A stretch of 39,825 nt of DNA from the NCBI GenBank assembly GCA_019347875.1, contig JAHWKN010000005.1, positions 1-39,825 of the forward strand. Reading direction: 5' to 3'. This DNA is from Candidatus Parcubacteria bacterium (GTDB taxonomy: Bacteria > Patescibacteriota > Saccharimonadia > UBA4664 > JAHWKN01). The translations under genes were made by a program, and so were the position numbers. The notes under the pieces are model-generated. The model ran no database searches. It saw nothing but the letters and a program-made list of their open reading frames with translations, and had not been told where the DNA came from. The first letter of the stretch is position 1; each line of letters begins with the position of its first letter. Shown here piece by piece: positions 1-7,805 of the stretch.

Positions 1-127
1 AGTGAGGAGTGAGGAGTGAGGAGTGAGGAGTGAGGAGTGAGGAGTGAGGAGTGAGGAGTGAGGAGTGAGGAGTGAGGAGTGAGGAGTGAGGAGTGAGGAG
101 TGAGGAGTGAGGAGTGAGGAGTGAGGA
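1..127. repeat. 7-bp tandem repeat array (AGTGAGG)x18
   Basis: Eighteen perfect copies of AGTGAGG run from the first base of the window, plus one extra base, then the pattern stops abruptly at 128. The left end is cut by the window edge, so the true copy number is unknown. No spacers of unique sequence separate the units, so this is not a CRISPR. It lies just upstream of the nusA promoter. Confidence 0.97.
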
Positions 128-136
128 TGCCGCTAA

Positions 137-164
137 TTGACTTTCAAGCACAGCTACTTATAAT
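137..164 (+). promoter_or_regulatory. nusA promoter, sigma70-type
   Basis: TTGACT (137-142) and a perfect TATAAT (159-164) are separated by 16 bases. The predicted start site near 171 gives a leader of about 126 nt before the nusA ATG. Confidence 0.75.
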
Positions 165-188
165 ATGACTATCGGATAAGTCGGTTTG

Positions 189-258
189 GCCGGCTTTCTT
201 TATTAAACGTTCATTTACTCATTGACGATTTTCACTCGCCAAAAGCCGGCTTTCCGGC
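189..258 (+). promoter_or_regulatory. nusA leader with two competing hairpins
   Basis: GCCGGCTTT at 189-197 is the exact reverse complement of AAAGCCGGC at 242-250 (9 bp, 44-nt loop). The same 3' strand also forms a short local hairpin, GCCGG-CTTT-CCGGC, at 245-258. The two cannot coexist because they share 245-250. The local hairpin ends 25 bases before the GGAG Shine-Dalgarno site (284-287). No U-tract follows, so it is not an intrinsic terminator. Confidence 0.4.
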
Positions 259-296
259 AGGTGAAGGTTGAAAAATGACAATTGGAGCCAACAGTC

Positions 297-1478
297 ATGC
301 CATCGCAGTTTCTAGCCGCCATTAACCAGATGTCCGACGAGAAGGGGCTGCCGCGGGAGATCATCATCGAGACGGTCGAGGCCGCTTTAGCCGCCGCTTA
401 CAAGAAAGATTACGGCGACAAAGACCAGGAGGTCCGGGTGGAGCTGGACCAGGAGACCGGCGAGCCGCACGTTTACGTCAGCAAAGAGGTGGTGACCGCG
501 CCCGAAAATGAGTTTCTGCAAATCTCCAAGAAGGCGGCCCAGGCGCACCGCCGCGGCGCCAAGGTGGGCGAGACGATCGAGTACGAGGATAACCCCGAAG
601 GGTTCGGGCGGGTGGCCGCGCAAACCGCCAAGCAGGTCATTATCCAGCGCATTCGCGAGGCCGAACGCGAGATCGTTTTTAGCGAGTACAAGGACAAAGA
701 GGACATGGTGCTGGGCGGGGTGGTTCAGCGGATTGAGGGCGGCACCGTTTACGTCGATTTGGGCAAGGCCGTGGGGATACTGTTTAGTTCCGAGCAAATC
801 CCCGGCGAGCGGACCTACATGGGTCAGCGGCTGAAGGTTTACGTCGTGCGGGTGGAGCAGACCACCCGAGGCCCCCAGATCGTCTTGTCGCGGGCCCACC
901 CGGGCCTAGTGCGGCACCTGTTTAGTCTGGAGGTGCCCGAAATCGAGGCCGGCTCGGTGCGCATCCGGGAGGTGGCCCGCGAGGCCGGCGTGCGCACCAA
1001 AATCGCGGTGGAGTCCACCGTTGACGGGGTGGACGCGGTCGGCACCTTTGTCGGCGGCCGCGGCTCCCGTGTCCAGGCCGTTATGAGCGAGCTGGGTGAA
1101 GAAAAGATCGACATTATCCTGTACAGCGAAGACGCTCAAGCCTTCATCACCAACGCCCTGTCACCCACCAAGGTCATCAACGTCACGCTCGACGACGGGA
1201 CCGGTAAAGCGGTCGTGAAGGTGCCCGAAGACCAGCTCTCACTGGCCATCGGCAAGCAGGGGCAAAACGTGCGTCTGGCCGCCAAGCTAACCGGCTGGAA
1301 CATCGACATCACCAGTGCCGATGAGTCGCGGGTAGAGGCGGCGGCCGAGGCGGCCGACCCCGCGCCGCCCAGGCGGGGCAAAGGCCCGGACCTGGAAGGG
1401 TCTTTGATTCAAGCGGTCAACCAGCAGGCGGCCGGCGAAACCGCGCCAAGCGAGCCGGAGCAAAACGCCTCTTCCTAA
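297..1478 (+). CDS. nusA: Transcription termination/antitermination factor NusA
   Basis: NusA binds RNA polymerase and nascent RNA to control pausing, termination and antitermination. The 393-aa product has the family order: an N-terminal RNAP-binding domain (about 1-125, including [15 protein letters not shown]), an S1 domain (about 140-205), KH1 with a GGRG loop near 252 and KH2 with the IGKQGQ loop near 318. It lacks the C-terminal acidic repeats of enterobacterial NusA and is close to the compact Bacillus form. I chose ATG 297 because GGAG lies 9 bases upstream and the first residues match the family; a TTG at 282 is in frame but poorly spaced. The usual neighbours rimP and infB are absent; nusA seems to be transcribed from its own promoter. 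Confidence 0.95.
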   Translation: MPSQFLAAINQMSDEKGLPREIIIETVEAALAAAYKKDYGDKDQEVRVELDQETGEPHVYVSKEVVTAPENEFLQISKKAAQAHRRGAKVGETIEYEDNPEGFGRVAAQTAKQVIIQRIREAEREIVFSEYKDKEDMVLGGVVQRIEGGTVYVDLGKAVGILFSSEQIPGERTYMGQRLKVYVVRVEQTTRGPQIVLSRAHPGLVRHLFSLEVPEIEAGSVRIREVAREAGVRTKIAVESTVDGVDAVGTFVGGRGSRVQAVMSELGEEKIDIILYSEDAQAFITNALSPTKVINVTLDDGTGKAVVKVPEDQLSLAIGKQGQNVRLAAKLTGWNIDITSADESRVEAAAEAADPAPPRRGKGPDLEGSLIQAVNQQAAGETAPSEPEQNASS

Positions 1479-1512
1479 AGGCTCCTGACTAAAACAATTG
1501 GCTGAAATTGCC

Positions 1513-1539
1513 GCCCCGCCCCTATCTTGAGGGCGGGGC
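1513..1539. promoter_or_regulatory. Perfect 9-N9-9 inverted repeat upstream of clpC
   Basis: GCCCCGCCC (1513-1521) and GGGCGGGGC (1531-1539) form a perfect 9-bp inverted repeat around a 9-base centre. No T-run follows, so it is a poor intrinsic terminator for nusA. It covers the place where a -35 element for the clpC promoter would sit, so it could be an operator. The geometry resembles CIRCE (9-N9-9) but the bases do not. Function is inference. Confidence 0.45.
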
Positions 1540-1543
1540 CTGG

Positions 1544-1552
1544 TGCTATAAT
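1544..1552 (+). promoter_or_regulatory. clpC promoter, extended -10
   Basis: TG-C-TATAAT is a perfect extended -10 element. No convincing -35 lies 16-18 bases upstream because the inverted repeat occupies that space. The predicted start near 1559 leaves a leader of about 29 nt. Confidence 0.65.
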
Positions 1553-1587
1553 AGAGCCAAAGGGTGACCAAAGGGGGTAGGAAAAAT

Positions 1588-4083
1588 ATGAACTCTGATT
1601 ACCAGTCACAGTTTGATCGCTTCACCGAAAACGCCAAGAAAAGCCTCGAGAACGCCGACGCTTTAGCGGCCAGCATGGGTTCGAGCTACATCGGCACCGA
1701 GCACATACTGCTGGGCGTACTGCAGCAAGAAGGCTCGATCGGCGCCAAGATCCTCAAGACCGCCGGCGTGACGCTGAACAAGGCTCAGCTGGTGTTAAGC
1801 TTTTCTCAAAAAATCCTGGCCAAGACCAACCGTAAGGGTCTAAGCGAGACGGCTAAGACCACTTTGACGCTGTCGTGGCGCATCGCCAAGGAGTTCGGCC
1901 AGCCGTACTCCGGCACCGAGCACATTTTGTTTGCCATTTTGAGTCAGAAAAACGCCCGCGCCAACTCGCTGCTGAAAGAGATCCAGGTCGATCCGGCGGT
2001 GGTCCGCTCGGAGCTGGAGGGTTATCTGTCTAACCAGCAGGACTTTTATGCTGAGGACACCGTCAAGACGGCCGCTCCCGCTAGTGGCAAGAAAGGCAAG
2101 AACTCCAAAACCCCGGCGCTGGATCACTTCGGCATCGACCTGACCGTCCGCGCCCGTGACGGCCAGCTTGACCCGGTGGTGGGACGCGAGGTGCAAATCG
2201 GCCGGATGGTCTCCATTCTCAACCGCCGCACCAAGAACAACCCGGTATTGATTGGTGAACCGGGGGTGGGCAAGACCGCTATCGTTGAGGGTCTGGCTCA
2301 GCGCATCGTGACTGACGACGTACCGGACATGCTGCAGGGCAAGCGCATCATTATGTTAGATCTGGCCAGCGTAATTGCCGGCACCAAATACCGTGGTGAG
2401 TTCGAGGAGCGGCTGAAAAAAATCCTTGATGAGACCAAGGTCAACCGCGACGTCATCTTGTTTATCGATGAGCTGCACACCGTGGTGGGTGCGGGCGCGG
2501 CCGAGGGGGCAATCGACGCCGCCAACATATTGAAGCCGGCCTTGTCGCGCGGCGAAATTCAGACCATCGGCGCCACCACGCTTGACGAGTACCGTAAACA
2601 CATCGAGCGCGACGCGGCGCTGGAGCGGCGGTTCCAGCCGGTGATGGTGCCGGAAACCACTCTGGAAGAGACGGAATCGGTGCTGAAGGGTTTGCGCGGG
2701 CGCTACGAGGAGTACCACCGTGTCGAGATCACCGATGAGGCCATCACGCAGGCCGCCAAACTGGCCCAGCGTTATGTGGCCGACCGTTTCCTGCCCGACA
2801 AGGCGATCGATTTAGTCGACGAGGCGGCCTCGCTGGCGCGTATCAAGCGGGGCGGTGCCAGCCGCATGCTGCGCGGGCTGCAAAAGCAGCTAACCGACAT
2901 TTACGCCGACATCGAGGACGCGGTCGAGAATCAGGATTTCGAGCTGGCCGCCCGGCTTAAGACCAAAGCCAGCATTTTAGAAAAGCGTATCACCGCCACC
3001 CGGGTGCGGGAGGGCGCTGGCGGCGACAGCATTAAGATCGCCGGCGAAGACATCGCCGAGGTGATCAGCCTGATCACCGGTGTGCCGCTGACACGCTTGA
3101 TTAAGACCGAAACCGAGAACCTGATGCGGCTGGATGAGAGCCTACGCAAGCGGGTGATCGGGCAAGAAGAGGCGGTGGCGGCGGTGGCTAAGGCTATCCG
3201 GCGCAGCCGTACCGGCATTAGCGACACCCGCCGGCCAATCGGCTCGTTCATCTTCCTTGGTCCAACCGGCGTAGGTAAGACCGAGCTGGCCCGGGTGCTG
3301 GCCGAAGAGGTGTTTAGCGACGCCCAGGCGCTGGTTAAGATCGACATGAGCGAGTTTATGGAAAAGCACAACGTGGCCCGGTTAGTGGGGGCGCCCGCCG
3401 GGTACGTAGGGTTTGATGAGGGCGGTCAGTTAACCGAGATCATTAGGCGCAAGCCCTACAGCCTGGTGCTGTTTGATGAGATCGAAAAGGCTCACCCGGA
3501 TGTGTTTAACATGCTGCTGCAGATACTGGAGGACGGCTATCTGGCCGACGCCAAGGGCCGGCGGGTGGACTTTCGCAGTACCATCATCATCATGACCTCG
3601 AATGTGGGGGCCGAGAGCCTGTACCGCGAGGCGGCGCTGGGCTTTCAAGCCGCTAGCGCCAACGAACTCAGGCAGCTCGACCAGACTCATGACCGCATGA
3701 AAGACAAGGTCATGGGGGACTTGAAAAAGACCTTCCGGCCGGAGTTTTTGAACCGTATTGACCAGGTGGTGGTGTTCCGGGCGCTCAGCCACGACAACAT
3801 CAAGCGCATTTTGAACCTGCAGCTAGGCGACCTCAGTAAGCGGCTGCGCGAGCAGGACATCACCCTGAAGGTGTCGGCCTCGGCCAAGCAGTTCTTGATC
3901 GAGCGGGGCTACGACGTCGACCAGGGCGCCCGGCCGATGCGCCGGGCCCTCCAGGACTACATCGAAGACCCGTTGGCGCACGGTATTCTGGGCGGCCAGT
4001 TTAAGCGCGGCGACGCCGTGGGCGTCAACCGCCGCGGCGACAAGCTGCACTTGAGTCTGGTTAGCGCCCCGGTCTCTTCTTAG
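1588..4083 (+). CDS. clpC: ATP-dependent Clp protease ATP-binding subunit ClpC
   Basis: This is a hexameric AAA+ unfoldase that feeds substrates to ClpP. The 831-aa product has two N-terminal Clp repeats (about 10-145), AAA-1 with Walker A GEPGVGKT near 222 and Walker B LFIDELH near 291, and pore loop KYRGEF. A short coiled linker with a UVR-like segment (about 440-468) follows, which marks ClpC rather than ClpB. AAA-2 has GPTGVGKT near 558, LVLFDEIE near 626 and pore loop GYVG. ALGFQ near 683 sits where the ClpP-docking (I/L)GF loop is expected, and clpP is at 18,483. ATG 1588 is preceded by a G-rich ribosome site (1573-1581); an in-frame GTG at 1564 is less likely. No ctsR, mcsA or mcsB accompanies it. 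Confidence 0.95.
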   Translation: MNSDYQSQFDRFTENAKKSLENADALAASMGSSYIGTEHILLGVLQQEGSIGAKILKTAGVTLNKAQLVLSFSQKILAKTNRKGLSETAKTTLTLSWRIAKEFGQPYSGTEHILFAILSQKNARANSLLKEIQVDPAVVRSELEGYLSNQQDFYAEDTVKTAAPASGKKGKNSKTPALDHFGIDLTVRARDGQLDPVVGREVQIGRMVSILNRRTKNNPVLIGEPGVGKTAIVEGLAQRIVTDDVPDMLQGKRIIMLDLASVIAGTKYRGEFEERLKKILDETKVNRDVILFIDELHTVVGAGAAEGAIDAANILKPALSRGEIQTIGATTLDEYRKHIERDAALERRFQPVMVPETTLEETESVLKGLRGRYEEYHRVEITDEAITQAAKLAQRYVADRFLPDKAIDLVDEAASLARIKRGGASRMLRGLQKQLTDIYADIEDAVENQDFELAARLKTKASILEKRITATRVREGAGGDSIKIAGEDIAEVISLITGVPLTRLIKTETENLMRLDESLRKRVIGQEEAVAAVAKAIRRSRTGISDTRRPIGSFIFLGPTGVGKTELARVLAEEVFSDAQALVKIDMSEFMEKHNVARLVGAPAGYVGFDEGGQLTEIIRRKPYSLVLFDEIEKAHPDVFNMLLQILEDGYLADAKGRRVDFRSTIIIMTSNVGAESLYREAALGFQAASANELRQLDQTHDRMKDKVMGDLKKTFRPEFLNRIDQVVVFRALSHDNIKRILNLQLGDLSKRLREQDITLKVSASAKQFLIERGYDVDQGARPMRRALQDYIEDPLAHGILGGQFKRGDAVGVNRRGDKLHLSLVSAPVSS

Positions 4084-4340
4084 ACCGGATCGGCGCTGCC
4101 GGCAGGAGGCGGCAGCTCTTGCGAGACCGACAGACGCCAGGATCTCGTCGAAGCGAGCCGCTTGCCCGGGCGGCGCCTCGACCACTACTCGCCGCGGGGG
4201 CGTGTTTGACTTGTCACGCGGCCGGAATGGTTAATGTCAAATATTGCTCCTACCAATCGTTCGGTTTACCGGCCCGCCGGGGCGGTTTATGCGATTAACA
4301 AACTATATGGTTTTTGTTCGGTTAGTGGTATAGTGGGTGC
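4084..4340 (+). other. clpC-radA spacer
   Basis: This 257-base spacer has no gene I can support. A small hairpin (GCTGCC 4095-4100 with GGCAGC 4111-4116) follows the clpC stop but lacks a U-tract, so it is at best a weak terminator. The last 15 bases hold the radA promoter. On the minus strand a short open stretch enters from here into antisense clpC; I do not regard it as a gene. Confidence 0.5.
4326..4334 (+). promoter_or_regulatory. radA promoter, leaderless
   Basis: TG-G-TATAGT is an extended -10 element ending six bases before the radA ATG (4341). The expected start site is therefore the A of the start codon, and there is no Shine-Dalgarno sequence. This predicts a leaderless mRNA. Confidence 0.65.
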
Positions 4341-5675
4341 ATGGCTAAAACTACTACCCAATACATCTGTCAAAGCTGCGGGGCGGCCCAGTCGAAATGG
4401 TCCGGCAAGTGCGACGGCTGCGGTTCATGGAACAGCCTGGTCGAGACGCAGGCTGTAGCGGTGAAAAAGTCCTTGGCGGCCAGGTCGGTCAGGCCGGAGA
4501 AGTTGAGCTCGATCGACGTTAGTAAAACCCCGCGGATCGACACCGGTATCGGCGACTTGAACCAGGTGCTGGGCGGAGGCATGGTACCGGGGGCGGTGAT
4601 GCTGCTGTCGGGCGACCCGGGGATCGGTAAAAGTACGCTGGTACTGCAGCTGGCGGCCCGGGTGGCCGCCCGCTTACCGGTACTGTACGCCAGCGGCGAG
4701 GAGTCGGCCGCCCAGATCAAGCTGCGGGCGGAGCGGCTGGGGTTAAGCGCAGCGGAACTGGACCTACTGAGCGAAACCAGTACCGATGCCGTTGCGGCCG
4801 CCGTGGAGGCGGGTGAGTACGGGTTGGTGATCGTAGACTCAATCCAAACCATGGCGACCGAGGGTTTGACCGGCTCGGCCGGCAGCGTCGGCCAGATTAC
4901 CGCCAGCGCCCAGCTGCTGCAGGCCGTCGCCAAGCGGCGGGGCATCGCCATGGTCATGATCGGCCACGTTACCAAAGAGGGCGTCATCGCCGGGCCGAAG
5001 ATTTTGGAGCATCTGGTCGACGTCGTACTGTACCTGGAGGGGGAGCGCTACGGCAGCTTTAAGGCGTTGCGGGGGATTAAGAACCGTTTCGGCTCGACCA
5101 ACGAAGTAGGGGTGTTCGAGATGACCGACGGAGGCTTAGCTCCGGTAGCTAATCCGTCCGAGGCGCTACTGGCCGAGCGCTCATCGGGTGCCGGTTCGGT
5201 GGTGCTGGCTACACTGGAAGGCAGCCGGCCGCTGCTGGTGGAGGTGCAGGCGCTGGTTAGTACCACGGTGTTCGGCTACCCCAAGCGTACCGCCGCCGGG
5301 ATCGATCTCAACCGCCTCAACCTGCTGGCGGCGGTGGTTTCTAAGCGCGCCAACCTAAACTTGAGCAACCAGGACATTTATGTTAACATCGTAGGCGGAC
5401 TTAAGATCACCGAACCGGCCGCCGACTTAGCAATTATTTTATCGATCGCTTCGGCCTTTAAAAACCGCGGGTTCAAAGGCAGCACGGTGGCTTTTGGCGA
5501 GGTTGGTCTAAGCGGCGAGATCAGGTCGGTCGGACAGGTGCCGAAGCGCTTAGCCGAGGCCCGCAAGCTCGGGTTCGAACACGCTATCGGGCCCAAGTTT
5601 GGATCTGAAGGCGTCGGAATGAGCGGCGTCCGGACCATCGCCGAAGCTATCGATCGAGCCCTGGACCACTCGTAA
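4341..5675 (+). CDS. radA: DNA repair protein RadA (Sms)
   Basis: RadA is a RecA-like ATPase that drives branch migration during recombinational repair. All three parts are visible in 444 aa: a C4 zinc finger (C10, C13, C24, C27), a RecA-type ATPase with Walker A GDPGIGKST at 91-99 and the RadA-specific KNRFG motif at 247-251, and a C-terminal Lon-protease-like domain (about 260-440). The length is typical of the family. The gene sits just before the PIN/TRAM gene, recalling the Firmicutes order radA-disA-yacL, but disA is missing here. Confidence 0.95.
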   Translation: MAKTTTQYICQSCGAAQSKWSGKCDGCGSWNSLVETQAVAVKKSLAARSVRPEKLSSIDVSKTPRIDTGIGDLNQVLGGGMVPGAVMLLSGDPGIGKSTLVLQLAARVAARLPVLYASGEESAAQIKLRAERLGLSAAELDLLSETSTDAVAAAVEAGEYGLVIVDSIQTMATEGLTGSAGSVGQITASAQLLQAVAKRRGIAMVMIGHVTKEGVIAGPKILEHLVDVVLYLEGERYGSFKALRGIKNRFGSTNEVGVFEMTDGGLAPVANPSEALLAERSSGAGSVVLATLEGSRPLLVEVQALVSTTVFGYPKRTAAGIDLNRLNLLAAVVSKRANLNLSNQDIYVNIVGGLKITEPAADLAIILSIASAFKNRGFKGSTVAFGEVGLSGEIRSVGQVPKRLAEARKLGFEHAIGPKFGSEGVGMSGVRTIAEAIDRALDHS

Positions 5676-5696
5676 TTTTCATTTTTCATTTTGACG
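5676..5696. repeat. Short 7-bp periodic repeat after radA
   Basis: Directly after the radA stop the sequence reads TTTTCAT, TTTTCAT, TTTGACG in register (two exact copies and one degenerate), followed by similar T-rich sequence. Alone it is weak; it matters because several other spacers show the same period. Confidence 0.5.
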
Positions 5697-5729
5697 ATTT
5701 TTAATCCTAATCAGTAAAGGACTTATCCA

Positions 5730-7088
5730 ATGACCGAACCATTACTGGCCGCCCTGATCGTGACGCTGATGGCGGTGACCGGGCTGGCGGCCTTAAAGTT
5801 AATGCGGCTGTCGTTTAAAAACTTAATGCTCGGTACCGGCGGCGCCATCGTCGGCTTGCTGCTGGGGGCCTTGCTGAGCGTGCCTTTAAGCCGACTGCCT
5901 ACGCCCTTCGGGGACGTCCTGCCGGTAGCGATTTCACTGATGCTGGGTGTCGTGATGATCGGGGTGTTTTTAAACCAGGCCGCCGCCCTTACCGGACTGT
6001 TACCTTTCTTGCGGCCGGCCGACGCTCTACCAACGGCACCGTCTCCCGCGCGTCAGCGGGCCGTTCGGAGCCGGATTCTGGTTGACACATCCGTTATCAT
6101 CGACGGCCGCATCGCCGACATCGCCCGGGCCGGCTTTGTGCCAGGCCAACTGCTGGTACCCCGGTTCGTCTTAGCTGAGCTGCAAAACATTGCCGACTCT
6201 GACGACGCTATGCGCCGCGGCCGCGGCCGGCGCGGGCTAGAGATGCTAAACGCTATCCGCCAGACCAGCGGGATAGAGCTGGAGATCATCGAAGACGACC
6301 CGGTAGAGATTAGCGAGGTCGACGCCAAGCTAGTGGGGCTGGCCAAAAAGCTGGGTACCGACATCTTAACGACCGACTACAACCTCAACCGGGTAGCGCA
6401 GATCGAAGGGGTGCGGGTGCTAAACATAAATGAGCTTAGTAACGCCATCCGGCCGGTGGTCTTGCCGGGCGAGGAGATGGCGGTCAAGATCGTGCAGGCC
6501 GGCAAAGAGCGCGGCCAGGGGGTGGGCTACCTGCCTGACGGCACCATGATAGTGGTGGACAACGGCGACAAACTGATCGGGCAGGAAGTGATTACCGAAG
6601 TGACGCGCGTGTTTCAGACCGTAGCGGGTAAAATGATTTTTGCCAGTCCTAAAAAACCTGCTCAGCAGCGCGCCTCTAGCCGCGAGCGTGCCTCTGAACG
6701 GGTCGCAGCCTTGAAGACACCGGCGGGTCAGAGCGGCCCGGGCGCCGCCGCCCTTGGCTCCCTCGGTATGACCAAAGCGGAAACGGCCGAAAAAGACAGC
6801 CCGGACAACGGCAATGGTTCTAGGACCCACCGCCAGTCGCCAGCAGAGGCGTCCGGTCAGTCTGAGCGGCCAAAATCTGCAGTCCCTACTCCCCCTGGCG
6901 GCACTGTTAACCTTGGCTCCGCTCCTCGCACCGATCAAACTTCCGCCCCCGATAAAGGCAGATCCGACTCCGGCGGGCGCAAGTTTAAAGCCGGCCGCCA
7001 AAACCAGCCCGGCCGCCGCGGCAGCAACCAGCGCCCCCCTTCGGTCAAGTCGATTGAAGACAGCTTAATCCGTCATAACAACAGCTGA
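5730..7088 (+). CDS. PIN/TRAM-domain membrane protein (YacL-like)
   Basis: The product of 452 aa resembles the YacL family: N-terminal hydrophobic segments (about 1-90), a PIN-type nuclease domain (about 112-235) starting with VDTSVIIDGR (first acidic residue D119) and holding further acidic residues around TDYNLN, and a TRAM-like RNA-binding domain (about 245-310). A ribonuclease role at the membrane is inferred from the domains. The tail from about 315 to the end is low-complexity, rich in Pro, Ser, Gly, Arg and Lys, and much longer than I expect for this family. AAAGGA lies eight bases before ATG 5730. It follows radA by 54 bases and may be co-transcribed. Confidence 0.85.
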   Translation: MTEPLLAALIVTLMAVTGLAALKLMRLSFKNLMLGTGGAIVGLLLGALLSVPLSRLPTPFGDVLPVAISLMLGVVMIGVFLNQAAALTGLLPFLRPADALPTAPSPARQRAVRSRILVDTSVIIDGRIADIARAGFVPGQLLVPRFVLAELQNIADSDDAMRRGRGRRGLEMLNAIRQTSGIELEIIEDDPVEISEVDAKLVGLAKKLGTDILTTDYNLNRVAQIEGVRVLNINELSNAIRPVVLPGEEMAVKIVQAGKERGQGVGYLPDGTMIVVDNGDKLIGQEVITEVTRVFQTVAGKMIFASPKKPAQQRASSRERASERVAALKTPAGQSGPGAAALGSLGMTKAETAEKDSPDNGNGSRTHRQSPAEASGQSERPKSAVPTPPGGTVNLGSAPRTDQTSAPDKGRSDSGGRKFKAGRQNQPGRRGSNQRPPSVKSIEDSLIRHNNS

Positions 7089-7119
7089 TATCCAAGCGCC
7101 ACGATGATCTCAAGTTGCC

Positions 7120-7148
7120 TTGCGCCTCCGGCTCGTTCCCGGCATAAT
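7120..7148 (+). promoter_or_regulatory. Promoter of the HAD gene
   Basis: TTGCGC (7120-7125) and CATAAT (7143-7148) are separated by exactly 17 bases. The -10 ends ten bases before ATG 7159, giving a leader of only a few bases. Confidence 0.5.
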
Positions 7149-7158
7149 CTCTCTCAGC

Positions 7159-7758
7159 ATGAGTGAGATTAAAGCCGCTATATTCGATGCCGACGGCGTT
7201 GTTATCATGCCTCAGAAGCTGTTTGCTGGGCAGTATGCCCAGAGATATGGCTTGGATCCAAAGAGCTTCCAGGTGTTTTTTACGGGCGAGTTTTCCGACG
7301 CAATTACCGGCCAGGCTGACCTGAAAGATTTAATACGCAAACATCATGATATATGGCGCTGGGGTCGCGATCCCCAGGAGTTGCTGGATATGTGGTTTGC
7401 GGCCGAGAGTGTGACCGACAAAGAGCTGCTTGAGGTTGTTGCCGGGCAGCGCGACAATGGATTACCGGTGTATATGGCAACAAACCAGGAGCGGTACCGC
7501 GCTAGGTATCTAAGAAAGGTAATGTTCCCGGATACCTTTGACGGATTTTTTATCTCTTGTGAGATTGGCTATATGAAGCGTGACCCTGAATACTGGGTTC
7601 CGGTTCTACAGCGGCTGGCGGTTGATGTACCCGGCATCAAGCCGGATCAAATGGTCTTTTTTGATGATAGCCAAGACAGTATCGACGGGGCCAAGGCGGC
7701 CGGTATCGCCGCTTATTTATACGAAGATGTCGAGCAAGTTAGGCGGATACTGGGATGA
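7159..7758 (+). CDS. HAD-superfamily hydrolase, subfamily IA-like
   Basis: A phosphatase-type HAD protein of 199 aa. The four motifs are present: I FDADGVV with nucleophile D10 and acid/base D12, II T108 in MATNQE, III K140 in MKRDPEYW, and IV FFDDS with D169 and D170. The segment after motif I is a helical cap. The substrate cannot be told from sequence. I chose ATG 7159 because the product then starts close to motif I, as usual, and a 17-bp-spaced promoter lies directly upstream. It faces the PBP gene, with only 41 bases between their 3' ends. Confidence 0.85.
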   Translation: MSEIKAAIFDADGVVIMPQKLFAGQYAQRYGLDPKSFQVFFTGEFSDAITGQADLKDLIRKHHDIWRWGRDPQELLDMWFAAESVTDKELLEVVAGQRDNGLPVYMATNQERYRARYLRKVMFPDTFDGFFISCEIGYMKRDPEYWVPVLQRLAVDVPGIKPDQMVFFDDSQDSIDGAKAAGIAAYLYEDVEQVRRILG

Positions 7759-7776
7759 GACGATCTTGAGTCCGCT

Positions 7777-7805
7777 CCTAAGTAAGGCCGCTTAGGCTCT
7801 TACTT
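7777..7805. terminator. Possible bidirectional hairpin between HAD and PBP genes
   Basis: Two alternative stems exist: CCTAAG/CTTAGG (7777-7782 with 7791-7796) and AAGTAAG/CTTACTT (7780-7786 with 7799-7805). They lie between convergent genes and overlap the PBP stop codon. No long T-run is present on either side, so terminator function is uncertain. Confidence 0.3.

Noticed and set aside
1-127. Possible CRISPR array
   Set aside because: Units are 7 bp and contiguous with no spacers.
282-296. TTG start of nusA five codons upstream
   Set aside because: The AAGG upstream is 14 bases away, while ATG 297 has GGAG at 9 bases and fits the family N-terminus.
4084-4230. Minus-strand peptide in the clpC-radA gap
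   Set aside because: Short, no start with ribosome site, and its open frame continues only as antisense of clpC.
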